From assembly GCA_964438975.1 (NCBI GenBank), contig CAYTMU010000005.1, forward strand, positions 59,033 to 123,032: a stretch of 64,000 nt of DNA, given 5' to 3'. Shown here piece by piece: positions 36,894 through 45,066 of this stretch. The stretch comes from Chryseosolibacter sp964438975 (GTDB taxonomy: Bacteria; Bacteroidota; Bacteroidia; Cytophagales; Cyclobacteriaceae). A program made the translations under genes and the position numbers. Position 1 is the stretch's first letter; each line of letters begins with the position of its first letter. Under the pieces are notes generated by a model, which made no database searches, was not told the origin of the DNA, and was given only the letters and a program-made list of their open reading frames with translations.

Positions 36894-37742
36894 TTAGTCC
36901 TGCTGCATCAGTTTCGCCTCAATGGATTGTGTAGTATGGGGAACCGCAATCAGCCGCTCTTTGGAGATCAATTTTCCGGTCACCGAGCAAATGCCATATG
37001 TCCCGTTCTTGATTCTCACCAGCGCGTTCTCCAAGTTAGTAATATATTTTTGTTGGCGCGCTGCGAGTTGAGACAGATTTTCTTTTTCAGCCGTTTCCGC
37101 TCCATCCTCCAGGACCTTCGTGTTGCCGCCAGAGGTCGCGTCGGTTCCTTCGTCATTATTGCGATTCAACGTCTCTTTCAGAATCTTGTATTCCTCACGC
37201 GCCTTCTCAAGTTTCTGGTTGATCAAAAGCTGGAATTCATTCAACTCCTCCTCGGTATACCGCGTCTTATCCTGTGGTTGACTTGACGGTTTAGCCGGTT
37301 TATGAGCCATTGGTCGCTGATTGGGCATCTGAAAGAAATTCAACTGCGCTGCCGCGGCAATCTTAGCTGCGGAACTCGCCTGTGCAGCGGCATTTTCAAC
37401 TGAAGCCGCCGGTGCTTTCTTCGCGACTGCTGGTGTCGGTTTCTTGACTTGCGTTTTCTTAACAACGGGTTTCGCAACTACCTTCTTGGGTGCTGTTTTC
37501 GGAGCTGCCTTCTTGGGTGCTGCCTTAGGTGCCACCTTCTTGGGAGTTGCCTTAGAGGCTACATTTTTCTTCACAGCGGCTTTGGGTGCTGCCTTTTTTG
37601 CTTTGGCTTTTTTCGGAGCCGGCTTGCCTTTCTTAGCCACTACCTTCTTTGCGCGCGCAGCAATGGGTTTCTTTTTCGCGGGTTTCGCCGCAGTCTTCGC
37701 CTTCCGGGTTGCCTTAGCAGGTGACTTCTTGTTCTTCGCCAT
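36894..37742 (-). CDS. TraR/DksA-family protein fused to a histone-H1-like tail
   Basis: 282 residues. Residues 1-~130 are a Lys/Ala/Pro-rich, histone-H1-like tail built of KAAPK/KKVAPKA repeats. Residues ~160-282 form the DksA-like coiled coil ('LINQKLEKAREEYKIL') and the 'GICSVTGKLISKERLIAVPHT' finger. The finger has only the first Cys of the usual four, so zinc binding is unlikely; Bacteroidota relatives are also degenerate as I remember. DksA-type proteins bind the RNA polymerase secondary channel and the H1-like tail should bind DNA. The promoter box TAATTTTG and an SD-like GGAGG precede the ATG. Confidence 0.88.
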   Translation of the reverse strand: MAKNKKSPAKATRKAKTAAKPAKKKPIAARAKKVVAKKGKPAPKKAKAKKAAPKAAVKKNVASKATPKKVAPKAAPKKAAPKTAPKKVVAKPVVKKTQVKKPTPAVAKKAPAASVENAAAQASSAAKIAAAAQLNFFQMPNQRPMAHKPAKPSSQPQDKTRYTEEELNEFQLLINQKLEKAREEYKILKETLNRNNDEGTDATSGGNTKVLEDGAETAEKENLSQLAARQQKYITNLENALVRIKNGTYGICSVTGKLISKERLIAVPHTTQSIEAKLMQQD

Positions 37743-37770
37743 TGTAAATCCTCCGTTTGATAAAGATTCG

Positions 37771-37778
37771 CAAAATTA
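37771..37778 (-). promoter_or_regulatory. Candidate promoter of the DksA/H1-like gene
   Basis: Minus strand TAATTTTG (37778-37771), an exact match to TAnnTTTG, with TTTG at 37799-37796, 17 bases upstream (slightly short of the usual 19-21). It lies about 30 bases before the ATG. An SD-like GGAGG sits just before the start, unusual in this group. Confidence 0.5.
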
Positions 37779-37893
37779 TAGCAACCCTGTTAAAACAAAA
37801 AATAATATCCAAAATTCCGGCCCCTAAACTGCTCTTTTTCAGGATATCTGCCTTGATCACGCAGAAGGGCGTCTTTCGCAAATTCCTTGCTGG

Positions 37894-39786
37894 TTAATTA
37901 ATCGGGGATGAAGCGTCGGGGACGAAATCACCCCGCAATGTCCGGAAACGCTTTCGCGATTCAGCAGCATATACGCTACCCGGGTACTTGGTGAGAAATT
38001 CCCGGTATACTTCCATAGCCTTCGCCCTGTCATTTAGTTGGCGTTCATAAATTTCACCCTGCAGAAAGAATGCATCGTCAGATAAGACATCATCTGGATA
38101 CTCCTCAATAATTCTTTGAAGCAGAGATATTGATTCAACAAACTCTCCACGCTTCATGCGAATGTTTGCCTCAAGCCAATACACATCATCGAGAATCGTT
38201 CTGTTGGAATAAACACCTTCCTCGGATATTCCCTGCTTCAGTTGACTGATCCGCGCCAGCGCAGAATCGATCTTATTCTGATACAGCAGTAGTTCGACAA
38301 TGGCATATTGCCGCAAAGCGAGACCAGCAGAATCAAATGCAATGTTCTCTTTGATCCGCATGCTCAGATCCATTGCATCGTTCGCAATTTCACGTGTAGT
38401 CGCTTCCTTCAGGATGTCGAGATGTTCCTGGGCCAAGCGAAAATTGCCACGAAAATATGACAGCTTTGCGTTCTTCAACTTCGCCTCATATCCGAGCGGA
38501 TTTTCCTTCTGCGTCTTCTCCACCTGCGAATACAACAATGTTGATTCCCATGCTTCGCCTTTCAGCAAAAATATATCGCCGAGATCCAGTTTCGCTTTTG
38601 ATTTGAGATACAAGGTACCCCGTGGGTTCGCGATCAGTCCGTTCAGAATTGTGATCGCTTCATCTTTTAGATCAAGATAATTTGCATACAACAAAGCCTG
38701 GTTTCGCGCGGCCTCCAGCGAATGAGGGTTGCCGGGATACTCAGCGATGAAATCGTGGTAGTCGTCGATCAAGGCGGTCACCGAATCAGCGTTGACCGGA
38801 AAGGTTTGCTTGACGCGTTCCTCCCGCGTGCGGATCAGACCAAGCCGCGCGAGCAAGTGGTTTGATGTTCCCTTGTACTCGCGAATTATATAGCGATATA
38901 TCCGCGACGCATTGTCATAATCTTCATTGTCCAGTGCAACACGAGCTACCTCCAGCGATTTCTCTCCCTCGCGCTTGTACCTCCTGTCATACGCCCGCGC
39001 CTGAATGAACGATGCGTAGAAATTCTTCTGTTGCATGGTTACCCAGATCAGTAGATCGGAGTACACCTCCACATCCGGGCTTTTCTGAACTTTGTCATAC
39101 AGCAGTCGTTCCAGACTTTCCAATTCTTCAGGTCTGGTCAGCAAGGCCTGCATGACATTTTTCACGTACTGGATGTTAGCTGAACTTTGGGTGACATAGC
39201 TCAGGTATTCCTGGACCATTTTATCCTGTTGTCCCTGGATCCGATAGAGCATCGCGAGTTCCAGGCAGAAGAGATATGGATTTCCTATATAGTTTCGCGA
39301 CTCTGTCAATGCCATGATCGAGTACTCTGAAAGACTTCTCGCTGCCAAGTAGTCTGACATCATCTTCGCCTGTTGCATGTTCGTCTTCACCCTGTTGCTC
39401 ATCTCCCTGAAATAGCGGTCAGCTTTTCCGACCTCACCGGAGCGAACATAAATAATTCCCACATCGAGCTTGTACTGAAGATTTTCCGGATCCCTCCGCA
39501 TAAGCCGCTTGAGATAATCGTGGGCGTCATCAAACGCCGAAACATCAATCATCAGATTTAGATAATTGTTGTGAATTAACGGGATGTTAGATTCTGACCG
39601 GCTGAGATCCTTGTAAAGTTCAAGAGCTTTTTTCTTATCGCCTTTAATCAGGTATTCGTTTGCCAGTTGAACGTCGGCATGATTTTGTCCGTAAGATGTA
39701 AATGCTATGGCCAGGAGAGTTATCAAGAGAGTGGCCTTGCTTTTAATTAATATTATATATGTAATATAACTACTATAATTAGCCAT
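37894..39786 (-). CDS. TPR-containing protein beside the putative origin
   Basis: 630 residues from ATG 39786 (MANYSSYITYIIL...LLAIAFTSYGQ as a long signal sequence). Repeated TPR-like helix pairs run from about 40 to the C-terminus, the clearest being 'AYDYLKRLMRRDPENLQYKLDVGIIYVRSGE' like units and the C-terminal 'RIIEEYPDDVLSDDAFFLQGEIYERQLNDRAKAMEVYREFLTKYPGSVYAAESRKRFR'. The C-terminal set resembles YbgF/BamD-like TPRs. The first codons are made of an AT-rich tract that may belong to the origin next door. Confidence 0.82.
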   Translation of the reverse strand: MANYSSYITYIILIKSKATLLITLLAIAFTSYGQNHADVQLANEYLIKGDKKKALELYKDLSRSESNIPLIHNNYLNLMIDVSAFDDAHDYLKRLMRRDPENLQYKLDVGIIYVRSGEVGKADRYFREMSNRVKTNMQQAKMMSDYLAARSLSEYSIMALTESRNYIGNPYLFCLELAMLYRIQGQQDKMVQEYLSYVTQSSANIQYVKNVMQALLTRPEELESLERLLYDKVQKSPDVEVYSDLLIWVTMQQKNFYASFIQARAYDRRYKREGEKSLEVARVALDNEDYDNASRIYRYIIREYKGTSNHLLARLGLIRTREERVKQTFPVNADSVTALIDDYHDFIAEYPGNPHSLEAARNQALLYANYLDLKDEAITILNGLIANPRGTLYLKSKAKLDLGDIFLLKGEAWESTLLYSQVEKTQKENPLGYEAKLKNAKLSYFRGNFRLAQEHLDILKEATTREIANDAMDLSMRIKENIAFDSAGLALRQYAIVELLLYQNKIDSALARISQLKQGISEEGVYSNRTILDDVYWLEANIRMKRGEFVESISLLQRIIEEYPDDVLSDDAFFLQGEIYERQLNDRAKAMEVYREFLTKYPGSVYAAESRKRFRTLRGDFVPDASSPIN

Positions 39787-39793
39787 GTTGAGT

Positions 39794-39802
39794 TGTGGAT
39801 AA
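39794..39802 (-). promoter_or_regulatory. DnaA box, perfect TTATCCACA (minus strand)
   Basis: Reads TGTGGATAA on the plus strand. Part of the origin candidate cluster; nearest box to the AT-rich tract. Confidence 0.7.
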
Positions 39803-39901
39803 ATAATCATTCCGTTTAGCTGTGGAAGAAGTGTTCATTAAAGTTAGGTATGAATGCGTTCTCTTTCAAAGAGTTGTAGTGTTATCAACAATATTCTGAC
39901 G

Positions 39902-39910
39902 TGTGGATAA
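39902..39910 (-). promoter_or_regulatory. DnaA box, perfect TTATCCACA (minus strand)
   Basis: Reads TGTGGATAA on the plus strand, followed 7 bases later by the one-mismatch TGTGGATGA at 39917-39925. Confidence 0.7.
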
Positions 39911-40043
39911 ACCGCTTGTGGATGATTCGTGATGTTAATGGTTGTTGGTAACCTGTGAGTATTCAACATCACATTTCGTTTTTTTGTAAAAGAACGATGG
40001 AAATGGGTATTTGATTCCTGTAAACGTACTTATCAACAACCTG

Positions 40044-41768
40044 TCAATAGGTTATGAACATTTCCCCGTCCGCGCCGATTTCCCAGTTAGCCTTGACACC
40101 TTTGATAATAGTGGTTTCATCAGGGGCTATATAGTAGATAACGGGTTCCGGCTCGATGTTGCGAAAGTAGTTTCCTGGGTCCCAGCGGCCGTTTTCATTG
40201 ATGTCAATGATAAGCCTTATTTGATAGCTACCAGGAATAACATTGCGGAATACGGTGCGTAACTGATTTGTTTGTTGATGAATAACCTGGTAATTGTTAT
40301 CGAGCAGTTGGACAAGGAAGGGTCTGGCGTCTGTTCTGATTTCGATGTTAATGATGGAAAGGTCTTCCGGTGAGGAAGGGTTTATAGGACGGGTGGCGGA
40401 TGCCGCCGTGTCGTTTTCAATACTTATGAATGAGGCGGAACGTAGATGAAGCTCGTTTAGTGGTTTCGGTTTAGCGGGTTCATTTGGATCAGGTTGTGCA
40501 GTTGGTGCAGATCTTTGGAGGCGAGATGCAGATCTGGTTGGCAATGATTTTTCCTGGTACGGGTTGGGTTGGAGTGTTGTTTCGAGAGTGAGTGTTTTAT
40601 TTTGTGGTTCCCATGTGAAACTCTCGGGGGAGAAGTGCATCCGGGTCGTGCTGTCTACCAGGAAATAAATGCTATCGTAGTTTATTAGACCTATCGGTTT
40701 TGTGAATTTGAGTTTTGTGTACAGGTGGCCGGTGTGCGAAAGCAGTGATGATGATATGGTGGTGAATTGGAACTTTTCGGGAGTGGCAGGTCGGTCGGAG
40801 AATTTTACATAGAGCGTTGTGTCGAGTTTGTTGTCGATGCTGTCATGTGCTATCAAGTTGATCAGAAGACTGTCCTGATCGATCGTGTCGAATATTTTGA
40901 TGTTTGCGTTGTCGTCGCCGAAGGAGTATGAGAGTTTGGCAGAATCAGGAGATTGTATGGTAAAATCCTGGAGACTCTTTGTTGTACGAATGTTGAAATA
41001 GGTATTATATGGGCGGGCGCTGGTTAGGCGCAGAGGAGCAGCATCAAGTCTGACTATTCCGAGGGAGAGGTCTGTGGTGTCCCGGGTGAGGCGGATGAGT
41101 TCGCTCTTGAAGCCGTAGGATTCGGATCGGCTGTTGACTGTCAGATTGCGGTTCTTGTCTTCGAATGCATAAAGGAAATACGAGTCGGGTTTTAGGTGGC
41201 TGATTTTAAATTTTCCATGGTCATCTGTTTTGGTGAGGTAAAGAGGAGTGTGAAGAAAGATGTTGAAAGTATCAATGTTGACATGTAGTGCGACCGTTGC
41301 GTCTTTGACGGGCTTGCCTTTTACCAGGTCAATGATCGTGCCTTCGATCGAGAGTGAGTCGATGTAATCACCGGTGCTGTATGCGAGTGCCAGATTCCGC
41401 GCGGGATTGCGTTCGGTGATATCCTGGACAGCATCGCGAAAGTTGAAGGTGTAGGTGGTGTTTTCAGCGAGAGGTTCCGCGAGTTCAAGCGTAACAATGT
41501 TTCGTTTAACAGTGAGTTTGTGGTCCTTACCGATGGTTGGTGTGACGAGCAATTGCTCTTTAGGTGAGTTGAGATTGACGGCTTCGTTGAAGTGAAGTTC
41601 TATTTTGTCACCTTTGAAATTGAGGGCTTCATTTGCAGGGAAGGATCTGACCAGTACAGGTGGGATGGTATCTTTGGGTCCCCCTGTAGGGGAGGTCTGG
41701 CGTGCGCATGAGATTGCAAGCCCGAAGAACGTGATGATAAGCCAGGGAAGAGTTCGTTTTAGAATCAT
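40044..41768 (-). CDS. Ig-like domain lipoprotein (SbsA/Big_5 type)
   Basis: 574 residues. The lipobox is ISC (Cys about 21). 'TPPTGGPKDTIPPVLVRSFPANEALNFKGDKIELHFNEAVN'-type sequence is the SbsA/Big_5 Ig-like domain (about 35-135), common in Bacteroidota envelope proteins. A CarboxypepD_reg-like Ig domain (about 140-225, 'IEGTIIDLVKGKPVKDATVALH') follows. The ATG overlaps the methyltransferase TGA (ATGA), so it is the last gene of the mnmG-methyltransferase-lipoprotein unit. Role unknown. Confidence 0.85.
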   Translation of the reverse strand: MILKRTLPWLIITFFGLAISCARQTSPTGGPKDTIPPVLVRSFPANEALNFKGDKIELHFNEAVNLNSPKEQLLVTPTIGKDHKLTVKRNIVTLELAEPLAENTTYTFNFRDAVQDITERNPARNLALAYSTGDYIDSLSIEGTIIDLVKGKPVKDATVALHVNIDTFNIFLHTPLYLTKTDDHGKFKISHLKPDSYFLYAFEDKNRNLTVNSRSESYGFKSELIRLTRDTTDLSLGIVRLDAAPLRLTSARPYNTYFNIRTTKSLQDFTIQSPDSAKLSYSFGDDNANIKIFDTIDQDSLLINLIAHDSIDNKLDTTLYVKFSDRPATPEKFQFTTISSSLLSHTGHLYTKLKFTKPIGLINYDSIYFLVDSTTRMHFSPESFTWEPQNKTLTLETTLQPNPYQEKSLPTRSASRLQRSAPTAQPDPNEPAKPKPLNELHLRSASFISIENDTAASATRPINPSSPEDLSIINIEIRTDARPFLVQLLDNNYQVIHQQTNQLRTVFRNVIPGSYQIRLIIDINENGRWDPGNYFRNIEPEPVIYYIAPDETTIIKGVKANWEIGADGEMFITY

Positions 41769-42649
41769 TTGCGGGCAATATAGATCAGACTGGAGTATTC
41801 TGATGTATGGCGTCCTTTGGAATTCGAGTAGAAGCCGGAAATGAAGGCGCGTGCAGCACCAGGCAATCCGGTGTGGCCCCGGTACTTTTCGCTCAAGAGA
41901 GATACATAATATGCATCTAACCGCATAGGCAGGATTTCGATGATATTGAGGTTGTGTTCCCGGAGAAGCGTGGACATCGATGCTTTGGGAAAATGCCAGA
42001 GGTGGCGGGGAACATCATAGCCCGCCCAGTGTTCCCGGTATTTTGTCGCATCATAGCTGGCTGGGTTTGGAACAGCGATAAACACTGTTCCATTTGTGGC
42101 AAGGCGATCGAGGAGATCAGATAGTGTATCGTTGAGATTGGGAACATGCTCCAGGACATGCCAAAGGGTGATGATATCGAATTGGCCTTCAACGGTTTCC
42201 AGGTTTTTTGCAACGAGGGAATCGCTGTTGGCCAGAGCCACATCGCGCGCCTTATCCGATGGTTCCACGCCGGTTGTGCTGAGCCCGTTCAGCCTGCAAG
42301 TTGCTAAGAATGAGCCGGTTCCGCAGCCGAAGTCAAGGATTGTGCTGGGTGTATCGGCCGCATGGCGCATGACGAGGCGATATTTCCAGCGGAGTGTGAA
42401 CGTCCGCGCGAGGCGGTATATGGTTGACAAGAGATTTCGCGCCGAATCGGAGTGTGATATGTATTCATTGGACTGGTAGTATCGGTCCAGGACGGCGACT
42501 TCCGGCCGGGGATTTGTGATGATGAGATGGCAGGAAGAACAACGTTGCAATGAGAATGTTTCATGTGAAACAGTATAATCGCGGCAATCGAAGAGCGGTT
42601 CGAAGGTCGTGTGCCGACAGACAGGACATTCGCTTAATTTTTCCATCAT
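41765..42649 (-). CDS. Class I SAM methyltransferase with N-terminal zinc ribbon
   Basis: 294 residues. The first 45 residues carry a CxxC...CxxC ribbon (Cys8, 11, 37, 40), followed by a Methyltransf_12/25-like domain with the SAM-binding GCGTGSFL (about 107-114) and 'LWHVLEHVPNLNDTL'. Substrate unknown; the same domain pairing occurs in RNA and polyketide methyltransferases. Stop and start overlap both neighbours as ATGA, so translation is coupled with mnmG upstream. A parS-like site lies inside its coding sequence at 42557-42572. Confidence 0.85.
   Translation of the reverse strand: MMEKLSECPVCRHTTFEPLFDCRDYTVSHETFSLQRCSSCHLIITNPRPEVAVLDRYYQSNEYISHSDSARNLLSTIYRLARTFTLRWKYRLVMRHAADTPSTILDFGCGTGSFLATCRLNGLSTTGVEPSDKARDVALANSDSLVAKNLETVEGQFDIITLWHVLEHVPNLNDTLSDLLDRLATNGTVFIAVPNPASYDATKYREHWAGYDVPRHLWHFPKASMSTLLREHNLNIIEILPMRLDAYYVSLLSEKYRGHTGLPGAARAFISGFYSNSKGRHTSEYSSLIYIARK
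42557..42572. promoter_or_regulatory. parS-like site (one mismatch)
   Basis: TGTTTCATGTGAAACA differs at one position from the parS consensus TGTTTCACGTGAAACA. It lies within codons of the methyltransferase (TVSHET). parS sites are often inside genes near the origin, but a single inexact copy in coding sequence could be chance. Confidence 0.5.
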
Positions 42650-44508
42650 TTTCCGAGATAGACCGTCAGCACTGAGATGTCAGACGGAGAAACACCGCTG
42701 ATGCGCGATGCCTGACCGATGGTTTCTGGTTTGATGCGCTGGAGTTTCTCGCGTGCTTCGGAAGAAAGGGCTTTTACCCTACCATAGTCGAAATCCGGTT
42801 TGATGTGGTAATTTTCGAGGCCTTCAATTTTCCGGGCGAGTTTTTCTTCGCGTTCGATGTAAGTTTCGTATTTGATAAGGACCTCGACTTGCTCCTGGAC
42901 TTCTGAAGAGTACTTGTCGATGAGTTCCTGAAGACGGGAATCCAGTGTTCTGATTTGAGCGATCCCGATATGAGGGCGCCGGATGAGATTGATCACGGGT
43001 ATTTTCTCCCGGATGGTAGCGGTATTCATGGTGGAAAGATCTTCGTTGACAAATTCCGGCTCGACTTTGATCTTTCTGAGAGCTTCCAGGAGCGCATCGG
43101 AATCCGACTTCTTGTCGGTGAAGGTTTGCATTCTTTCATCGGAAGCGAGGCCAAGTTTGTGGCCGGCTTCGGTGAGTCTGAGGTCGGCATTGTCCTGGCG
43201 AAGCAGAATTCGGTATTCTGCCCGGGAGGTGAACATTCTATAGGGCTCCTGCGTGCCTTTATTCACAAGGTCGTCGATAAGCACTCCGATGTATGCCTGG
43301 GAACGCTTGAGTATGAATGGCTCGCGGTCCGCTACGCTGTTGTGGGCATTTATCCCAGCCATTAGCCCTTGGCAGGCAGCTTCTTCGTAGCCGGTAGTTC
43401 CGTTGATCTGTCCCGCGAAGTACAGGTTCCGGATCAAATGAGTTTCGAGTGTGGTCTTTAGCTGAGTCGGCGGGAAGAAGTCGTATTCGATCGCATATCC
43501 CGGTCTGAACATCTTGGCTTTCTCAAACCCAGGTATCTGCGTTAGTGCGTTGTACTGGACATCCTCAGGGAGTGAAGTGGAGAATCCGTTGACGTAGATT
43601 TCGACCGTCTTCCATCCTTCGGGCTCAACAAATATCTGATGGCGGTCTCTTTCCGCGAAGCGGTTGATCTTATCTTCTATTGAGGGGCAATAGCGGGGTC
43701 CGAGACCTTGAATGCGCCCCTGAAACATTGGTGATTCGTCGAATCCCTTCTGAAGTTCCCGGTGAACACGGTCGTTTGTATAGGTTATCCAGCAACTAAG
43801 TTGTTTTTCAGGGGGTCTTGTGTTAGTGAATGAGAACTTGGAAGGATTTTCGTCGCCGGCTTGTTCTTCCATGCGGGAATAGTCCAGGCTGCGGCCATCT
43901 ATTCGGGGTGGGGTTCCCGTTTTCATTCTTCCGGACTCGAATCCAAGCTCCACGAGTTGTTCTGTCAAGCCGGTTGAGGCTTTTTCGGCCGTCCTCCCAC
44001 CACCGAAGTTCTTTGTTCCAATGTGTATTTTCCCGTTGAGGAAGGTTCCATTTGTGAGCACAACAGCCTTACCCGGGATTTCCAATCCGAGACTGGTTCT
44101 AACGCCGGTGACCTTGCCGTCTTTGACGATAATGCCACTGACCATTTCCTGCCAGAAGTCCAGATTCGGGATGTTTTCCAATGCCAGGCGCCACTCTTCT
44201 GAAAAGCGCATCCGGTCATTTTGCGTTCGGGGGCTCCACATTGCCGGGCCTTTCGACCTATTGAGCATACGGAACTGGATCATGGACTTATCTGAGATGA
44301 TCCCCGAAAGGCCACCGAGGGCATCGACTTCCCGAACGATTTGCCCTTTAGCCACGCCGCCCATAGCCGGATTACACGACATCTGAGCAATGGTTGTCAT
44401 ATTCATGGTCACCAGGAGCGTCTTCGAGCCCATCGTCGCGGCAGCTGCCGCAGCTTCGCAGCCAGCGTGCCCCGCCCCCACTACTATTACATCATAAGAC
44501 GGAAACAT
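42646..44508 (-). CDS. mnmG: tRNA uridine 5-carboxymethylaminomethyl modification enzyme MnmG
   Basis: 620 residues (gidA). With MnmE it installs cmnm5/nm5 on the wobble uridine of certain tRNAs, using FAD, NADH and a methylene-THF-derived carbon. FAD-binding 'GAGHAGCEAA' lies at residues 11-20, followed by the signature 'CNPAMGGVAKGQIVREVDALGGLSG', 'GTFLNGKIHIG' and the C-terminal 'RPHIGIAQIRTL'. It is the classic gene next to oriC in many bacteria. Its upstream leader holds two parS-like palindromes and DnaA-like boxes. Confidence 0.97.
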   Translation of the reverse strand: MFPSYDVIVVGAGHAGCEAAAAAATMGSKTLLVTMNMTTIAQMSCNPAMGGVAKGQIVREVDALGGLSGIISDKSMIQFRMLNRSKGPAMWSPRTQNDRMRFSEEWRLALENIPNLDFWQEMVSGIIVKDGKVTGVRTSLGLEIPGKAVVLTNGTFLNGKIHIGTKNFGGGRTAEKASTGLTEQLVELGFESGRMKTGTPPRIDGRSLDYSRMEEQAGDENPSKFSFTNTRPPEKQLSCWITYTNDRVHRELQKGFDESPMFQGRIQGLGPRYCPSIEDKINRFAERDRHQIFVEPEGWKTVEIYVNGFSTSLPEDVQYNALTQIPGFEKAKMFRPGYAIEYDFFPPTQLKTTLETHLIRNLYFAGQINGTTGYEEAACQGLMAGINAHNSVADREPFILKRSQAYIGVLIDDLVNKGTQEPYRMFTSRAEYRILLRQDNADLRLTEAGHKLGLASDERMQTFTDKKSDSDALLEALRKIKVEPEFVNEDLSTMNTATIREKIPVINLIRRPHIGIAQIRTLDSRLQELIDKYSSEVQEQVEVLIKYETYIEREEKLARKIEGLENYHIKPDFDYGRVKALSSEAREKLQRIKPETIGQASRISGVSPSDISVLTVYLGK

Positions 44509-44550
44509 ATATACCTCAGAAATTTAGTCTCAAAAGGCTCACATGAATTT

Positions 44551-44566
44551 AGTTCCACGTGGAACC
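44551..44566. promoter_or_regulatory. parS-type palindrome 1
   Basis: GTTCCACGTGGAAC (44552-44565), a 14-base perfect palindrome; the same core occurs in known Pseudomonas parS sites as I remember them. It lies 44 bases upstream of the mnmG ATG. With the second copy 68 bases away it should be a ParB-binding site. Confidence 0.75.
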
Positions 44567-44572
44567 CTGATT

Positions 44573-44603
44573 TTACCCACAAAATTTGTCCACAATTCCA
44601 CAA
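44573..44603. promoter_or_regulatory. DnaA-like box cluster between the two parS sites
   Basis: TTACCCACA (44573-44581), TTGTCCACA (44586-44594) and AATTCCACA (44595-44603): each resembles TTATCCACA, the first two with one mismatch and the third weaker. They are direct repeats on the plus strand. They may be true DnaA sites for mnmG control or an origin sub-cluster. Confidence 0.5.
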
Positions 44604-44618
44604 TTGCAGGCTAATTGC

Positions 44619-44634
44619 CGTTCCACGTGGAACG
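44619..44634. promoter_or_regulatory. parS-type palindrome 2
   Basis: The same 14-base palindrome GTTCCACGTGGAAC (44620-44633), just before the ybeY stop end of the gap (44638). The two copies are spaced 68 bases core-to-core. Confidence 0.75.
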
Positions 44635-44637
44635 AAA

Positions 44638-45066
44638 TCAGATACTATCGCGCAAAGATAAATAAGCGTCTTCTTTTTTGCGCATATCTGCCTTTTCCGG
44701 CGGTGTCTTATCGCGATAGCCAAGCAAATGCAATACTCCGTGAACAATTACACGGTTAAGTTCGTGCTCAAAAGGCAGGTTAAGTTCACCTGCATTTTGT
44801 CGGACTCGGTCGACGCTGATGAAGATGTCACCTTCAATTTCGCCTGGGACTTCACTCTGATCGAATGTGATGATGTCTGTGAGGGTGTTATGATTGAGAA
44901 ACTGCTGGTTCAGGGTGTGCAGATAGTTGTCGGAGCAGAAGATGTAACTAAGGTGAGTTAATGACTTTCTTTCTCGCTCTATTACTCTCCGAAGCCATTT
45001 CCGGGTCTTCAGAGGCTTTGGAACCTTAAAGTCAATGTCTTCAGAGAAGAAGTCAATGTCGGCCAT
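44638..45066 (-). CDS. ybeY: Endoribonuclease YbeY (rRNA maturation)
   Basis: 142 residues. The metal-binding motif HGVLHLLGYRD gives His109, His113 and Asp119; Asp replaces the third His, a variant I remember from Bacteroidota members. YbeY is a single-strand RNase that matures the 16S rRNA 3' end and takes part in ribosome quality control. The ATG shares one base with the HATPase stop (TAATG), so the two are translationally coupled. Confidence 0.94.
   Translation of the reverse strand: MADIDFFSEDIDFKVPKPLKTRKWLRRVIERERKSLTHLSYIFCSDNYLHTLNQQFLNHNTLTDIITFDQSEVPGEIEGDIFISVDRVRQNAGELNLPFEHELNRVIVHGVLHLLGYRDKTPPEKADMRKKEDAYLSLRDSI

Larger units (their letters stand above)
39740..40060. other. 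oriC: Candidate chromosomal replication origin (oriC)
   Basis: A 257-base gap (39787-40043), long for this compact region, with DnaA-box matches. TGTGGATAA (the complement of TTATCCACA) occurs perfectly at 39794-39802 and 39902-39910. One-mismatch or related boxes are TTATCAACA at 39882-39890 and 40030-40038, TGTGGATGA at 39917-39925 and TGTTGGTAA at 39943-39951. A ~45-base AT-rich tract (39740-39786, TTTTAATTAATATTATATATG type) flanks the box cluster and could be the unwinding element. parS-type palindromes lie 2.5-4.6 kb away, and mnmG (gidA) lies just to the right. Confidence 0.7.
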
